Origin: Antedon mediterranea
Lineage: Eukaryota > Echinodermata > Crinoidea > Comatulida > Antedonidae
Length of the DNA: 64,000 bases
Direction of reading: 5' to 3'
NCBI RefSeq assembly: GCF_964355755.1
Contig: NC_092673.1
Span: forward strand, 2,919,001 to 2,983,000
Shown here: positions 1 to 10,977 of the stretch, piece after piece
Layout of the letters: each line of letters opens with the position of its first letter
How positions within the stretch are numbered: the stretch's first letter is position 1
Program-made: the position numbers and the translations under genes
Notes under the pieces: generated by a model
What the model saw: only the letters and a program-made list of their open reading frames with translations
What the model was told of the DNA's origin: nothing
Databases searched by the model: none

Positions 1-136
1 TAAACCTTAAGTTATCTTTGACCGTTGACCGAATACTAGATAGCATGCCCTCTGTTGCTCTCTTCATTTTGCCAAGTATTTCGTCCAGTAATTGCATAAT
101 TAATTTATTTAAAAATTTGTTTAAAATCATTGTTAG

Positions 137-1490
137 GAAGCAAGTCATATACCAGGCGTTGGATCAAAACTTGCAGATAAGATAACCGAGATAGTTGAGA
201 GTGGTCACTTACGAAAGATAGATCATGTTTGCAAAGGTGAAGAAATGGAAGCATTGAATAAATTCAATAATATTTGGGGAGTAGGACCAACAACGGCTCA
301 AGGCTGGGTGCAACAGGTAAGTATTGTACATATAAATAAAACACTTCAATTAAAGACCACATTTTGAACCGAAACTGAAAAAGGCTGCTCCCAAATATGT
401 ATATTCCATTTCTTGAAAGTTTGTAAGGAAGAGTTCATTCATTTAGAGGGGTGTTAATTCAATGAGGACGGAGGTATGCAACCCAGGATGCTGTCTACCG
501 ATTGCCATATATAACATATATACAGAATCCACTTCTACTTTAGAGATTCTCTCATTATCGTAAACTTTATATTTTATTCTCTTAAATTTTGATTTCATGA
601 ACATCTAAACTAAAGTCCACCAACATAGCGGTAACAAAAATAAAGTCCACCAACATAGCGGTAACAAAAATAACTAACATAATCGTACAAAATCTGTATC
701 CGTAACATACAAACACCATCTCCGGTTATCGCGTACGTTGGTTAGGGTCCTTGCGTTGCGTCGCTAGTGGGAACCACGCTTTAGGGTCATGTCAAAAAAA
801 TATGATGATGATAATAGTAATAAATAATAATGTTTTATTCAGGGATATCGTAGTCTGGATGATGTGATGAAAAATATAACGTTAAATCGACAACAGACAA
901 TTGGTATGAAGTATTATGATGAATTTCTTGAGCGTATGCCAAGGGAAGAAGTCCAAGAAATACAAACAGTTGTAAGATTTTCTAGCTATTATAAAAAAAC
1001 AATCTTTTATCGCTGCTTTTTTTCATTATGGTGATTTCCGAGCAATTCAAGCATATCAAAGTAGAGCGATACTTGATGTAAGGATTTAGTTCAAAGCAAT
1101 CAAAGTTAATTTACCTTACCAAAAGCTCATTATGTTTATGAAAAATCCCCAGAGAACTCGGTGTTTGTTTCGCAATTAAATCATTTTAATAACTTTGAAA
1201 ATTTATTCCTCTGAGACTGATATTGTTTAGATTAATATCACGGAATATCACCATTGATGATATATAGATAGTATTAAATTATTGTATCTAATTCTTACAA
1301 GTTTTATGTTCCTCTTTTAAGGTTACTAATACGGCACATGAAATCAACTCTGGTTATGTTTTAACAACATGTGGATCATTTCGTCGAGGTAAACCAACAT
1401 GCGGCGATATTGATATATTAGTCTCTCATCCAGATGGCAAATCGCATAAAAATGTTCTTGGAAAACTGCTGGATGCACTAAGGCTAAAAG
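137..1490 (+). CDS. POLL: DNA polymerase lambda, internal exons (5' part of the gene as seen here)
   Basis: Three exons: 137-316, 843-971 and 1322-1490, all with AG/GT borders; phases 0, 0 and ending in phase 1. They encode a helix-hairpin-helix segment (SHIPGVGSKLADKITEIVES), NIWGVGPTTAQGW, the FLERMPREE stretch, and the palm start CGSFRRGKPTCGDIDILVSH. The GDID pair corresponds to two of the three catalytic metal-binding aspartates of family X polymerases. Family knowledge: Pol lambda fills gaps in base excision repair and non-homologous end joining in the nucleus. Similarity to vertebrate Pol lambda is closer than to Pol beta (for example SGHLRKIDH and LERMPREE). Upstream exons (BRCT, 8-kDa domain start) lie before the window. 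The next exon is ~37 kb downstream at 38614 and completes the split codon (g|at, Asp). The gene is therefore 5'-partial here: 279 residues in total from six exons. Confidence 0.93.
317..842. other. POLL intron, with a MITE-a end fragment
   Basis: No coding signal. 'Aaagtccaccaacatagcggtaac' style sequence is directly duplicated at 613-671 (about 29-bp unit, two copies). A right-end fragment of MITE family a lies at about 730-784. Confidence 0.6.
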
Positions 1491-1556
1491 GTAAGAAATT
1501 TAATATTCTATTGTAACACGTAAATAAAATTGCGTAAGTTTGCTGTACCCATCATT

Positions 1557-1866
1557 TTCGTGGAATAACTACGCAAATATTCAACCAATTGGAACGCTCG
1601 CCTTGGAAAATAACTATGCATATATTCAACCAATTGGAACGCTCGCCTTAGAATAACTACGCAATTGTTCAACCAATTGGAACACTCGCCTTGGAATAAC
1701 TACGCATATATTCAACCAATTGGAACGCTCGCCTTGGAAAATAACTACGCATATATTCAACCAATTTGAACGCTCGCTTTGAAATAACTACGCAAATATT
1801 CAACCAATTGGAACACTCGCCTTGGAATGACTATGCAAATATTCAACCAATTGGAACACTCATCTT
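1557..1866. repeat. Tandem repeat, ~42-45 bp unit, about 7 copies
   Basis: Unit begins AACTACGCATATATTCAACC and continues AATTGGAACGCTCGCCTTGG. Copies differ by small indels (GAAAAT against GAAT). It lies just inside the 5' end of the 37 kb POLL intron. Confidence 0.85.
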
Positions 1867-2240
1867 CATGGAAATGAGGTGAATAGTATATCGCCAACCT
1901 TCGACCTCTTCGTCATGAATTAAATTGCAATACTGTTATCATATCGTTACAACAGCCTTTCGGCTAAGTCCCGCATTTCCCCTATTTCACATTATTTAAA
2001 CAGGATGTCAGAATGGAATTTTGTATTTCTGCTATTTCATGCAAGTTACTGTAATATATATGTTCTTTAAAAGGGATTACTGTTTGTTTTTAAATTCTAA
2101 AGAAATAGGTTGAGAGGAATTGAAACATATACATTATCTAAACTGAATCTTGTTGCCACCCCAACCTTCTTATCATCTGTCATACTAGATGATACTGTCT
2201 AAAAAATAATTGCTGTTAAAAACAAAGCCTCCAGTCCAGC

Positions 2241-2386
2241 TTAACCTCTGTCTACACTATCAAACATTATGTGACAACAAAATGTGATGTGCCCATATAT
2301 GGACATGGTGATGTCATATCACTACCATATTTGGGCACATCACACTTTTTTTGTCAGACTAGTTTTATAGTTTAGACAGAGCTTTA
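2241..2386. mobile_element. MITE family b copy
   Basis: Terminal inverted repeats of the CTCTGTCTACACTATCAAAC type, with the b interior (TGTGATGTGCCCATATATGG...GGGCACATCACA). Near full length at ~145 bp. Confidence 0.8.
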
Positions 2387-3325
2387 CAAAAGACTTACAG
2401 TGGGTAACCTTCAGCAAAATTATGCGTACTGCTCTTCAATTTATTCTATTAACTTTTTCACAGTAATCTTGCATGTATTGAAGATTATGAATCAAATTGC
2501 TTCATTTTAAACCTAATAGAAAGTGAAACGAAAATGATAAAAATTTTCCTGTGGTTCTGCATAAATCAGTTATAATGCAGCAGTAAAGTGTAAAAGGAGG
2601 TTTGGCCAGATGTGGGCCTGGCGAATCATTAGGCTTTTAATTGTAAATCAAAATACAATTTAAATGTATGTGGACCAGCTTGATAACCTTTGGCATTAGG
2701 CCTAATTTATTCCATTCATTATTTTGCTTGAATTAAGTTGGTCTAGGTTCTTCTAGACCGAAATTAGTAAAAAGATAACAATTTTGGCACATATGGCGTT
2801 TCATACGTATAATACATGAGCTCATTTTGATCAAATTTTTGACTGCTTACAAAAGACAACTTGGGGCAAGTCTAGTATTAAGGTTAAGAAGCAAATTTCT
2901 TCATTTGAATTAACGGAATAATCGTAGAGCAACATTATTGCTCCATTTAATAATAATAATAATAATTACAGTTTTACTTTGTTGTGGTCTATCCAAAATA
3001 AATCCATAATAGTAGATTGATTCCATTTATGTGCAATAAATTAAATATTGTTTGTTCATTCAATTAATCTAAACTAATTCCTTACCCAAGGCTTTAAACA
3101 AATCACCTAAAGACTTTATTATACCAGATAATGTTTCAATAATAATAGATTATCTTTGCTAACTTTATCACTTTAATTTAAAAATTTAATATCATGCGAT
3201 TAATCATGACGTAAGAACAGTATTATTATGAACATTTCTGTAAAAAAAATAAACTCTCATGCAGGTGTAATATTTTAAAATGAGAGGAGATGAATCTAAT
3301 GTGCAGTTAGTTGGTTAGTGTAATT
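2387..3325. other. Unassigned AT-rich intronic DNA
   Basis: No gene seen. 2740-2825 (TCTAGACCGAAATTAGTAAA...TTTCATACGTATAA) recurs at 58845-58925, so it is a dispersed repeat of unknown class. Confidence 0.5.
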
Positions 3326-3479
3326 TATATAACACCTATATAAATTCCTGTCATTTGATTGGACGAATGTGGGTCACATGGCGTGCAATAGTACGCACTA
3401 TTCAACGATCGTTAAATAGTACTTTTTGAAACATTTTTGTGTACGAAAAAAAAACGTCTAGATGTTATATAAAACAAAT

Positions 3480-3617
3480 AATGAATGTTTTGTATTCGTG
3501 TAATGGTACAAATAATGGCACTTGGTGAATGATGAAAGGTTATATCAACTCGGCTTTGCCTCGTTGATATAACCTTTCATCATTCACCTCGTGCCATTAT
3601 TTGTACCATTGCACTCA
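3480..3617. repeat. Long inverted repeat (hairpin), arms ~60 bp
   Basis: GGTGAATGATGAAAGGTTAT at 3523-3542 pairs with ATAACCTTTCATCATTCACC near 3568-3588, and pairing extends outward with a few mismatches through GGTACAAATAATGGCAC / GTGCCATTATTTGTACC to AATGAATG/CATTCATT. The loop is about a dozen bases (TCGGCTTTGCC). Confidence 0.8.
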
Positions 3618-3953
3618 TAAACATTCATTATTTGTATAATATTCATATTAGGACATGGTCTGATTTCTTAGTGAAATACTTACTGTTATCATTCATTCCC
3701 AGAGCACAATATATAACAGTTAGAACTTAATTTTGTAATAATTTATTGCATTTTTATGTAATAAATATTTTTTTTAAATTTTACATTATTTTCTCTATGA
3801 AGGCAATGTATGTATGTAGTTTTAGGGTAAACTATAGTAAATTGATTGATCATTTTAATCTAGCCTATTATTGAGTTTATGTATTTTGATGAAAGAGTCT
3901 CAAGAGGCAGGTAGGGAGGGGGGAGGCAGATTTTACTTGAGTTATCTAATACA

Positions 3954-4113
3954 CCATGTCTACACTATCAAAGTAGTTTGACAAAATAAGTGTGATGTGC
4001 CCAAATATGGTAGTGATATTCCTAAATATGGTAGTGATATGACATCATTATGTCCATATATGGGCACATCATATTTTATCACATAAAGTTTGATGGTGTA
4101 GACAGAGCTTCAC
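3954..4113. mobile_element. MITE family b copy
   Basis: Both ends visible (TGTCTACACTATCAAAGTAG ... TGGTGTAGACAGAGCTTCAC). It contains a duplicated AATATGGTAGTGATAT block. Confidence 0.8.
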
Positions 4114-4610
4114 ACCCCTAGTTAAAGTAGGTTTATTGTTTCAAATTCTGTATTCATGGAGTAGTAGTCATACACTTTGATTGACATAATCAACTTGTAC
4201 AAAGAGAGATGGATGCCGGCATTTACTAATAAATGTTTCTGTTACAGCATCCGCAGGCAGGTAATCTCAAATTTCAAAACAACTTCGTTTCGTTGCACTA
4301 CAGTAAAACAAATTATTATCTATAGTGTCATGACTATTTACTGGTTTGACATTTGTATTTCGCCTGCTGCTTCTGTAGTACATCATGATCGTCATCAACT
4401 CACTGGTATTCGCACCCTGTGGATATAGCCAATTGATCATTTAAGTTGCTCATCCGTGTGGGTTTTCACGGACATTCAACTTTTTTTAATTACAGAGCTT
4501 GTTTTTATATATTGTGTGACAATTAATCGGTGATTCCCTTCGTTGTTGTTAATCCAGTGTGTGTAATGATGTTATAACTACCAATATAATTCGCTGATTA
4601 TAAAACCGCA

Positions 4611-4925
4611 TAAAGCTTGGTTCCCACTAGCGACGCGACGTAACGCAACCTACGCAACGTACGAAAATGCCCTTCTAAAGCGTGGTTCCCACTAGCGACG
4701 CAACACAAGGACGTAACGCAACGCAAGTGAATTGACCAATATCACAAGCGATGGCTTATTCGCTTGTGATTGCTAACTGTCTATAACTTCGCTTGTCATT
4801 GGTTAAAACGCTTGCGTTGCGTTTACGTCCTTGCGTTACGTTCTAGTGGGAACCAAGCTTAATAATTGTGTTTGCCCCGGCCGTAATACGTCGCTGCGTT
4901 GCGTCCTAGTGAGAACCACGCTTTA
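4611..4925. mobile_element. Nested MITE family a: one copy inside another
   Basis: Outer copy ends: AAAGCTTGGTTCCCACTAG at ~4613 and CTAGTGAGAACCACGCTTTA ending ~4925. A complete ~185 bp copy in the opposite arrangement occupies about 4677-4861 (AAAGCGTGGTTCCCACTAG ... CTAGTGGGAACCAAGCTTAA), splitting the outer one. Confidence 0.75.
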
Positions 4926-5500
4926 GAAAGAAATATAGAGAATAAAAAAAATGGTATTGAAATTTAATATTATACAAATACGTACGCTAAAAAAAGCACT
5001 ATTGAACGACCGTTCAATAGTTCGCTATGCACGCCATGTGACCCACAGTCGTCAGGAATCTATTTAGGTGCTATATAATATCAAATATTACGTATATATC
5101 CAATAACATTTATTCAATTAATAATAATTAATTAACTCTTATGCTATGATTTTATCCAAATTCCCTCACTTGCACTGATGAAGGGCTAGTGTTGCCCGAA
5201 AGCTCTGCTAACTTTTCTGGCTGTTTACTTTATCGTTTTGATTTAGCTTTTCGCTTTTTTTTTTGTATCTCCATTGAGATCCAGCCACTGATACCCACAG
5301 CATTGTCATTTTTTTCAGTAATTTGCCTTTGGATTCAATTAATAATAATATATATCTGTAATCGTTGCACGTAATACCGTCTTACATAATCATTTTCTAA
5401 CACAATTAATATTATAAGTAATGCCCAGCTACAGGTAATATGTGTGTAATAATGATTGATAGATGCAGCTTACACGAAGCATAAATAAATGAGCCATGTT

Positions 5501-5654
5501 AATCTCTGTCTACACTATCAATCTTTATGTGACAACAAAATGTGTTGTGCCCATATATGGACATGGTGATGTCATATCACTACCATTTTTAAGCATATCC
5601 CTACCATATTTATGTAAAACTAGTTTGATAGTGTAGACAAGTGCTTTATACACC
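5501..5654. mobile_element. MITE family b copy
   Basis: Starts CTCTGTCTACACTATCAATC and ends GATAGTGTAGACAAGTGCTT. Diverged in the right arm. Confidence 0.75.
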
Positions 5655-5655
5655 A

Positions 5656-6184
5656 AGTGTTGTAGATCGTATGTGTAGCCTACGTACAGTTTTTTTTTTA
5701 AATATCATTTCATTATTTATTCGGTCTGTTTCAGTATATACATAACAAAAAAAACTGAAATTGGGGAGACCAGGGTCAACCTAAGGGAACTTAATCACTG
5801 TAGCTGTTAATATTTTAAATCTTAAAATCCCAATTGACTTTTACCTGGGACCATTTATCATAGTAGACCTAAGTTTAATCGTGGGTCTAATTGATAGGTG
5901 CATGCTTTATAATCGTATTAAGAACCATATCCGGATTGTGCACACGGATGATGCGGACACAAATGATGACACGTCACATGACGTAATCACCAGAATACGT
6001 GTTGTCAAATAGATAAAGAAATAATAATAAAAATGATGAATGATCTTTACCTCACTATTATTCCGACAAGTTGTGAGAAAAAAGATAATGATTTGTTTTG
6101 ATTAGAATATGGTGACGTTGGCGACGGTGTCATGTGACCATACCCTTTGATTTTAGTAGTATGACGATTGTGATATTATTATTG
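5656..6184. other. Unassigned intronic DNA
   Basis: Nothing recognisable beyond short CG-containing stretches (GATGATGCGGACACAAATGA...). No open frame of note. Confidence 0.4.
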
Positions 6185-6395
6185 CGAGAAAAATGTGATA
6201 TACTGAAATTTAATTAATTTGAAACGATACTGATGAGGAAATCTGTGAGAATGAGAAAAAGTCGCCCAACCGAGGCTCGAACCGGAACCTTCTGCTTGAT
6301 ATGCAGATGTCCTAACCATTAGACCACTGGTGCTTTCATGGTATTGTTCAAACTCGATTGGATAGCGACTCTTTAAAATTCTCGTTTATATATAT
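6185..6395 (-). mobile_element. tRNA-derived SINE
   Basis: Read on the - strand: AGTGGTCTAATGGTTAGGAC (A-box-like) followed ~35 nt later by GGTTCGAGCCT (B box), then a body reaching TCACATTTTTCTCGC. The same family is at 15300-15500 in the other orientation, including the shared flanks GAATTTTAAAG / TCATCA...CGTTTCAAATTAATTAA. Confidence 0.7.
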
Positions 6396-6479
6396 AAATA
6401 TGGAACACCGTTTACGCAACATTTCGATGATATGAATTTTATGACGCGATATGTGAATGAAATGCATCGATATGAATTG

Positions 6480-6675
6480 AATGGCGCGACATATGAATGA
6501 AATGTTTTGAATTGAATACTTTGAATTGAATGTTTTGAATGAAATGTTTTGAATGAAATGTTTTGAATTGAATGTTTTAAATAAAATGTTTTGAATGAAA
6601 TGTTTTGAACGAAATGTTTTGAACGAAATGTTTTGAATGAAATGTTTTGAATGTAATGTTTGAATTGAATTGAAA
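6480..6675. repeat. 14-bp tandem repeat
   Basis: About 12 imperfect copies of TGTTTTGAATGAAA, degenerating at the left edge. Confidence 0.85.
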
Positions 6676-6791
6676 AGTCAAACTATTGGCGGCGTATGTC
6701 ATTCCCGCTCGCGATTTTTTTTCAACCTCTTAGGCCTAAGCCTAAGCCTGGACACCCTCATCTTCTTTCCACGCTGTCATCAATATGGATC

Positions 6792-6870
6792 CTTTACAGA
6801 GAATCCTAACAGACCTGAAACATTGGAATATTTATTTTCGAACCCAGATCTGTTAGGATTCTCTGTAAAG
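6792..6870. repeat. Perfect 22-bp stem with 35-nt loop
   Basis: CTTTACAGAGAATCCTAACA plus GA at 6792-6813 is exactly complementary to 6849-6870. No second copy was noticed in the window. Confidence 0.8.
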
Positions 6871-7020
6871 CAAACACCTATCAAGTGATGATTATTAAAG
6901 TAGCCTAAATATTTAAATGTCTTGGGTTCGCCTGCCATTTTTTTAGTTCACGGGTTGTGTCCACTTAATCGGTAGAACCATACCCTTCAAAACAACCTTA
7001 GATCCGCCACTTCGATATCC

Positions 7021-7567
7021 CTCAAGCTTGGTTCCCACTAGACGCAACGAAAAGACGTACGCTACGCAAGCGAATTGACCAATTACATGTGACAGTTGGA
7101 CTAAAGGCCCATTTACACTAGGGCGATAACCATCGACGACAAAAAGATAAATATGCATTTTTCATACCTAAAACAAAAGAATTTTAAAAAGTTTTCATCC
7201 TAGAATTAGAGGATTATCATCTATGCTGCCTTTTATGAAAATAATATTTCCACACGTCCAATCAAATGACGTCATGATTAGTAAGAGCAATAATATCGTT
7301 ACAATACAACGATTTTATTGTTTTCATTGATCATGACGTCATTTGATTGGTTTTTCAAAAATAATATTTTTATTAAATACAGCATATATGATTATCCTAT
7401 ACTGTAGTTCTAGAATGAAAAATGTTCTAATTTCTTTCGTTTTATCAAACAAAAATCTATGTTTATCTATTTATCGTCGATCGTTATCGCCCTAGTGTAA
7501 ATGGGTCTTAAACTTGTGATTGGTCATTCGCCTTCGTTGTGTTGCGTCCTTGTGGAAACCAAGCTTT
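7021..7567. mobile_element. MITE family a copy split by a MITE family c insertion
   Basis: Family a left half at 7021-7093 and right half at 7512-7567 (GTGATTGGTC...GGAAACCAAGCTTTA). Between them lies family c, entered separately. Confidence 0.75.
7094..7511. mobile_element. MITE family c copy, full length (~418 bp)
   Basis: Ends TAAAGGCCCATTTACACTAG...CTAGTGTAAATGGGTCTTAA. The interior is a long imperfect palindrome centred near 7300, with two TGACGTCA sites (7267-7274 and 7335-7342) flanked by CCAATCAAA/TTTGATTGG. Confidence 0.8.
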
Positions 7568-8165
7568 ACTTGATAGTATTGCAATAAAAATGATAAATTT
7601 GTTTGCGGAAATATTTGGATTGTTGTGTATGTAGCGGTTTTATTCAGATGTATCGTTCTATAATGTCTTCCTCCCAGCAAAACCTTGGTACCGTCAGTAA
7701 AAGAACCTCACAGTGTTACGTTTGTTAGGCTATTAATTAAATCAAAGACTAATACCCGTTTGATTAATAGTTTACGTTTCAATGTAGGTTAGAGAAATGG
7801 ATATTACAGTTGATATTGACTCGTTTTAAACGGAAGTCTTCACAATTAATTTGGATTACACAGTTTTATGTGGCCGTTCTGTCACTTTTAAATACCCAGT
7901 GGCGTTAATATGTAGAATGTTCTTTGAAGAGCCTCGACCGGTTATCTCAGGTTAAGCACGTAGTGTATGTAACATTGAGGAGAAAATTCCGTTTTATGCT
8001 CTTAAAAAGAAAACATGCTTTATTGTTGTTGTAATGAATATGTATCAGTTTGTTTGCCATTGACTACGGTAATTTTTTTGGGCAATCTTTTCATATAATT
8101 TGTTATGTTCTGGAAGTTAGTGTTAGAGTGTGATAGATATCTACCCTTGACTCCGCAGTCCTCTT
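7568..8165. other. Unassigned intronic DNA
   Basis: No gene or repeat recognised. Confidence 0.4.
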
Positions 8166-8368
8166 CCATTGTGTTAAGACCAAATTACACAGACGAGCGG
8201 TAACGGTAAGCGGAAAACCGCGTAGTTTGTCCCATGTAAATCTGCATCTATCTACCTTTAGCAGAAACCGCCCGTCCATTCCGTGTTGTGTGTAAATGGT
8301 CATAAAGAATAACATAGATTCTATATGTTTGTTACCGTTACAGCTCGTCTGTGTAATTGGACTTTATG
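8166..8368. mobile_element. MITE family d copy
   Basis: Ends AAATTACACAGACGAGCGGT ... AGCTCGTCTGTGTAATTGGA. The interior has CCGCTTACC-type and TTTGTCCCATGTAAATC blocks shared with 12037-12224 and 37613-37884. Confidence 0.75.
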
Positions 8369-8399
8369 CTCTGGCCGCCAGATTTGAAGAGTCACATCA

Positions 8400-8416
8400 C
8401 CCCCCCCCCCCCCCCC
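8400..8416. repeat. Poly-C run
   Basis: Uninterrupted run of about 17 C, prone to assembly length error. Confidence 0.9.
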
Positions 8417-8417
8417 T

Positions 8418-9527
8418 TAGCAGCACTCATTCATTTATGTGTTGTTTAATATTATGTAATGTTTGCTGAAGAAAACTAAAATTTAATATCGTCACTTTGA
8501 CGAATTATAGTGATCATTTTTATAATTTTTTAAAATATGCACGTACGTTAAAATACGATCGCAAAAAAAAATAAACAAAACACGTGAATAACTATAGGTT
8601 TTTATGATGTATGGTCGTTTCATCATCATGGTGTTATAAACTCGTATATTTTTTTTTGCTGATTACTTTTTTAATTGTTACTGTAACCTAGGGTAACCAA
8701 GGATGAGCATATATTAAGTTCATTACCTAGTTTTATCAGTGACTTGTAATGTCAATTAATACCATTCTTATTTTTTAATGCTTTATTTCTTTTCACAAAT
8801 GCTTTGCATACGTTTTTTATTTTCATTTGTACTTGACCGGAAAATCATAATGAGCCATTTTCTGACAGTAATGATTAATTATCGGCGTGTTTCGTAGCTA
8901 CACGCTTAGAAACACACTACACTTCCATAATATACGGTTTCAAATATAATTATAAATTTAGATTTTTAAAATACGTTTTCTGAACAGGTCATTATAAGGT
9001 GTAGTCAATAAGTGATTAATTGATATGTAACCTAGGTTACGGTGCGTCGTTCGAATGATGCACGCGTGAATCATATATAAATATAGCATAGTAATCAATG
9101 ATATTTTATTTGCTGTATTTCACAGAAAATAGACACGTAGAATTGAATAGTTAAGATTAAATAAATCTAAAATCTATATTGTATCTGTAATATGCGTTTA
9201 GTATGGTGGGCCGACGTTGCCTAAAGTATCATGTCAATCATTTTCCTATAATTGCTTTGAATTATTACATCACGAGTTTAGGGCGAATTGCATGTTAAGA
9301 ATTGTTATGATGTTATTTGATTTTTAAAATAGATTTTCTTATATTTGGATGTAGGCCTAATTATTTTTCCAAATGTGTTTCGATTATTGAGGAACCCCCT
9401 GCCTCAGCTGCTAAGCTCCCGTTCCGGGCCAACAAAATTCTAATTCATGAAATATCATAAATGGTTAATCCAAATCAACTCGCTAGCTTTGTATGGTTTA
9501 ACCCAGTTAACTGATTAGTGATATTTA
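8418..9527. other. Unassigned AT-rich intronic DNA
   Basis: Nothing gene-like. Two CCTAGGTTAC/GTAACCTAGG-type motifs (8684-8697 and 9029-9038) were seen. Confidence 0.4.
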
Positions 9528-9728
9528 AGCTTGGTTCCCACTAGGACGCAACGTAAGGACGTAAAGGCAACGCAAGCGAGTTGACCAATGACAAGCGACA
9601 GTTCGAATAATCCATCGGTTGTCATTGGTCAAATCCATTACGTTTCGTTACGTCGTTGAGTTACATTTTACGTTACATTACGTCACGTCGTTGTGTTGCG
9701 TCTCTATAGGGAGGGAACAACGCATTAC
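9528..9728. mobile_element. MITE family a copy
   Basis: Starts AAGCTTGGTTCCCACTAGGA. The right end is degraded (GGGAGGGAACAACGCATTA). Confidence 0.75.
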
Positions 9729-9979
9729 ACAGCTGACTATATAGTCTGTGATTATTCCGAATATTTTAACTACATCGTTGGCAAAGAGGAATTCCATTAT
9801 TGAATTCTCATTAATACCCATTCTGACATGATAATGAAGTTATTAAATTATGTATACAACTAGTTTTTAATACACTAGCACCGCAATGTGAACGTGACAA
9901 CCAGCCGCAGTATACCTAACGTTTGGCATTAAAATAAAGCAAAGAATTAGAAAAATAGTAATTAAAACGCCATAAACCG

Positions 9980-10130
9980 TCTGCTCAACAACTGCTTGGA
10001 TGTCGCGCGTGCCCAGCTCTGAGACCGACAAATCCCTGGGCTTTACGGAAGGATTAACCTAACAGGGTTTTCCTACGAGACTGCGTTAAGTGGATCAACG
10101 CCCTCGCCAGATTATTCGGCTAAATTTAGT
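9980..10130. other. GC-richer block of unknown origin
   Basis: TGCTTGGATGTCGCGCGTGC to CGCCCTCGCCAG stands out from its AT-rich surroundings. It has no continuous open frame and matches no RNA family I recognise. Confidence 0.3.
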
Positions 10131-10202
10131 ATTTATTAATGATTTTTACTGTTTAACTACTGTAATTGTTCTCTGCAGCAAGGCCTTTTCTAGGTTTTTA
10201 AA

Positions 10203-10362
10203 TTCTGCGTCTTCCGAGTAGGCCTATGCCTGCTCGTATGCCTTCCGAGTAGGCCTATGCCTGCTCGTATGCCTTCCGAGTAGGCCTATGCCTGCTCGTA
10301 TGCCTTCCGAGTAGGCCTATGCCTGCTCGTATGCCTTCCGAGTAGGCCTATGCCTGCTCGTA
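10203..10362. repeat. 31-bp tandem repeat, 5 copies
   Basis: Unit GCCTTCCGAGTAGGCCTATG plus CCTGCTCGTAT, nearly identical between copies and therefore recent. Confidence 0.95.
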
Positions 10363-10387
10363 TAAGATAAATTAGATAACACGTTAA

Positions 10388-10616
10388 GCTTGGTTCTCAC
10401 TAGCGACGCAACGCAAGGACGTAACGCAACGTAAAGCTTGGTTCCCACTAGAACGTAACGCAAGGACGTAAACGCAACGCAAGCGTTTTAACCAATGACA
10501 AGCGAAGTTATAGACAGTTAGCAATCACAAGCGAATAAGCCATCGCTTGTGATTGGTCAATTCATTTGCGTTGCGTTACGTCCTTGCGTTGCGTCGCTAG
10601 TGGGAACCACGCTTTA
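10388..10616. mobile_element. MITE family a: a left-end stub followed by a complete copy
   Basis: The stub AAGCTTGGTTCTCACTAGCG at 10388-10433 is cut off by a full copy at 10434-10616 (AAAGCTTGGTTCCCACTAGA ... CGCTAGTGGGAACCACGCTT). Confidence 0.8.
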
Positions 10617-10638
10617 CGGCTGGGGCAAACACAATTAT

Positions 10639-10822
10639 TAAGCTTGGTTCCCACTAGAACGTAACGCAAGGACGTAAACGCAACGCAAGCGTTTTAACCA
10701 ATGACAAGCGAAGTTATAGACAGTTTGCAATCACAAGCGAATAAGCCATCGCTTATAATTGGTCAACTTGCTTCGTTGCGCGTACGTCCTTGCGTTGCGT
10801 ATCTAGTGAGAACCACGCTTTA
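10639..10822. mobile_element. MITE family a copy, full length
   Basis: TTA-flanked. Interior AACCAATGACAAGCGAAGTT...AAGCCATCGCTTATAATTGG is nearly identical to the neighbouring copies. Confidence 0.85.
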
Positions 10823-10977
10823 CGTTGTAAATCTACACATTTATTTTGGAAATTAACCCAAATTAAACTGGCCTATCTCGATTTATAGATCCTTTAAAAT
10901 ATACCATGAGAGGATAAAACATCTGGTCATGAATACCAATTCTGTAATAATACGCTCAGATTCAAGCACGCCCTCTT

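Larger units (their letters stand above)
3326..5085. mobile_element. Candidate ~1.76 kb element with ~90 bp inverted ends
   Basis: The left end (TATATAACACCTATATAAAT...GGGTCACATGGCGTGC...) recurs inverted at about 4995-5085 (GCACGCCATGTGACCCACAG...TATTTAGGTGCTATATAATA). A partial copy of the left end is also at 39495-39595. The interior holds a long hairpin, MITE-b and nested MITE-a copies, and no transposase. Confidence 0.5.

Noticed and set aside
1-136. A further upstream POLL exon
   Set aside because: No frame matches Pol lambda before the acceptor at 136; it reads as intron.
1557-1866. CRISPR-like array
   Set aside because: Units are contiguous tandem repeats without unique spacers, in a eukaryotic intron.
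6270-6345. tRNA gene
   Set aside because: Has A- and B-box-like sequences but no complete cloverleaf that I could draw, and recurs with conserved non-tRNA flanks at 15300-15500, so it is a SINE.
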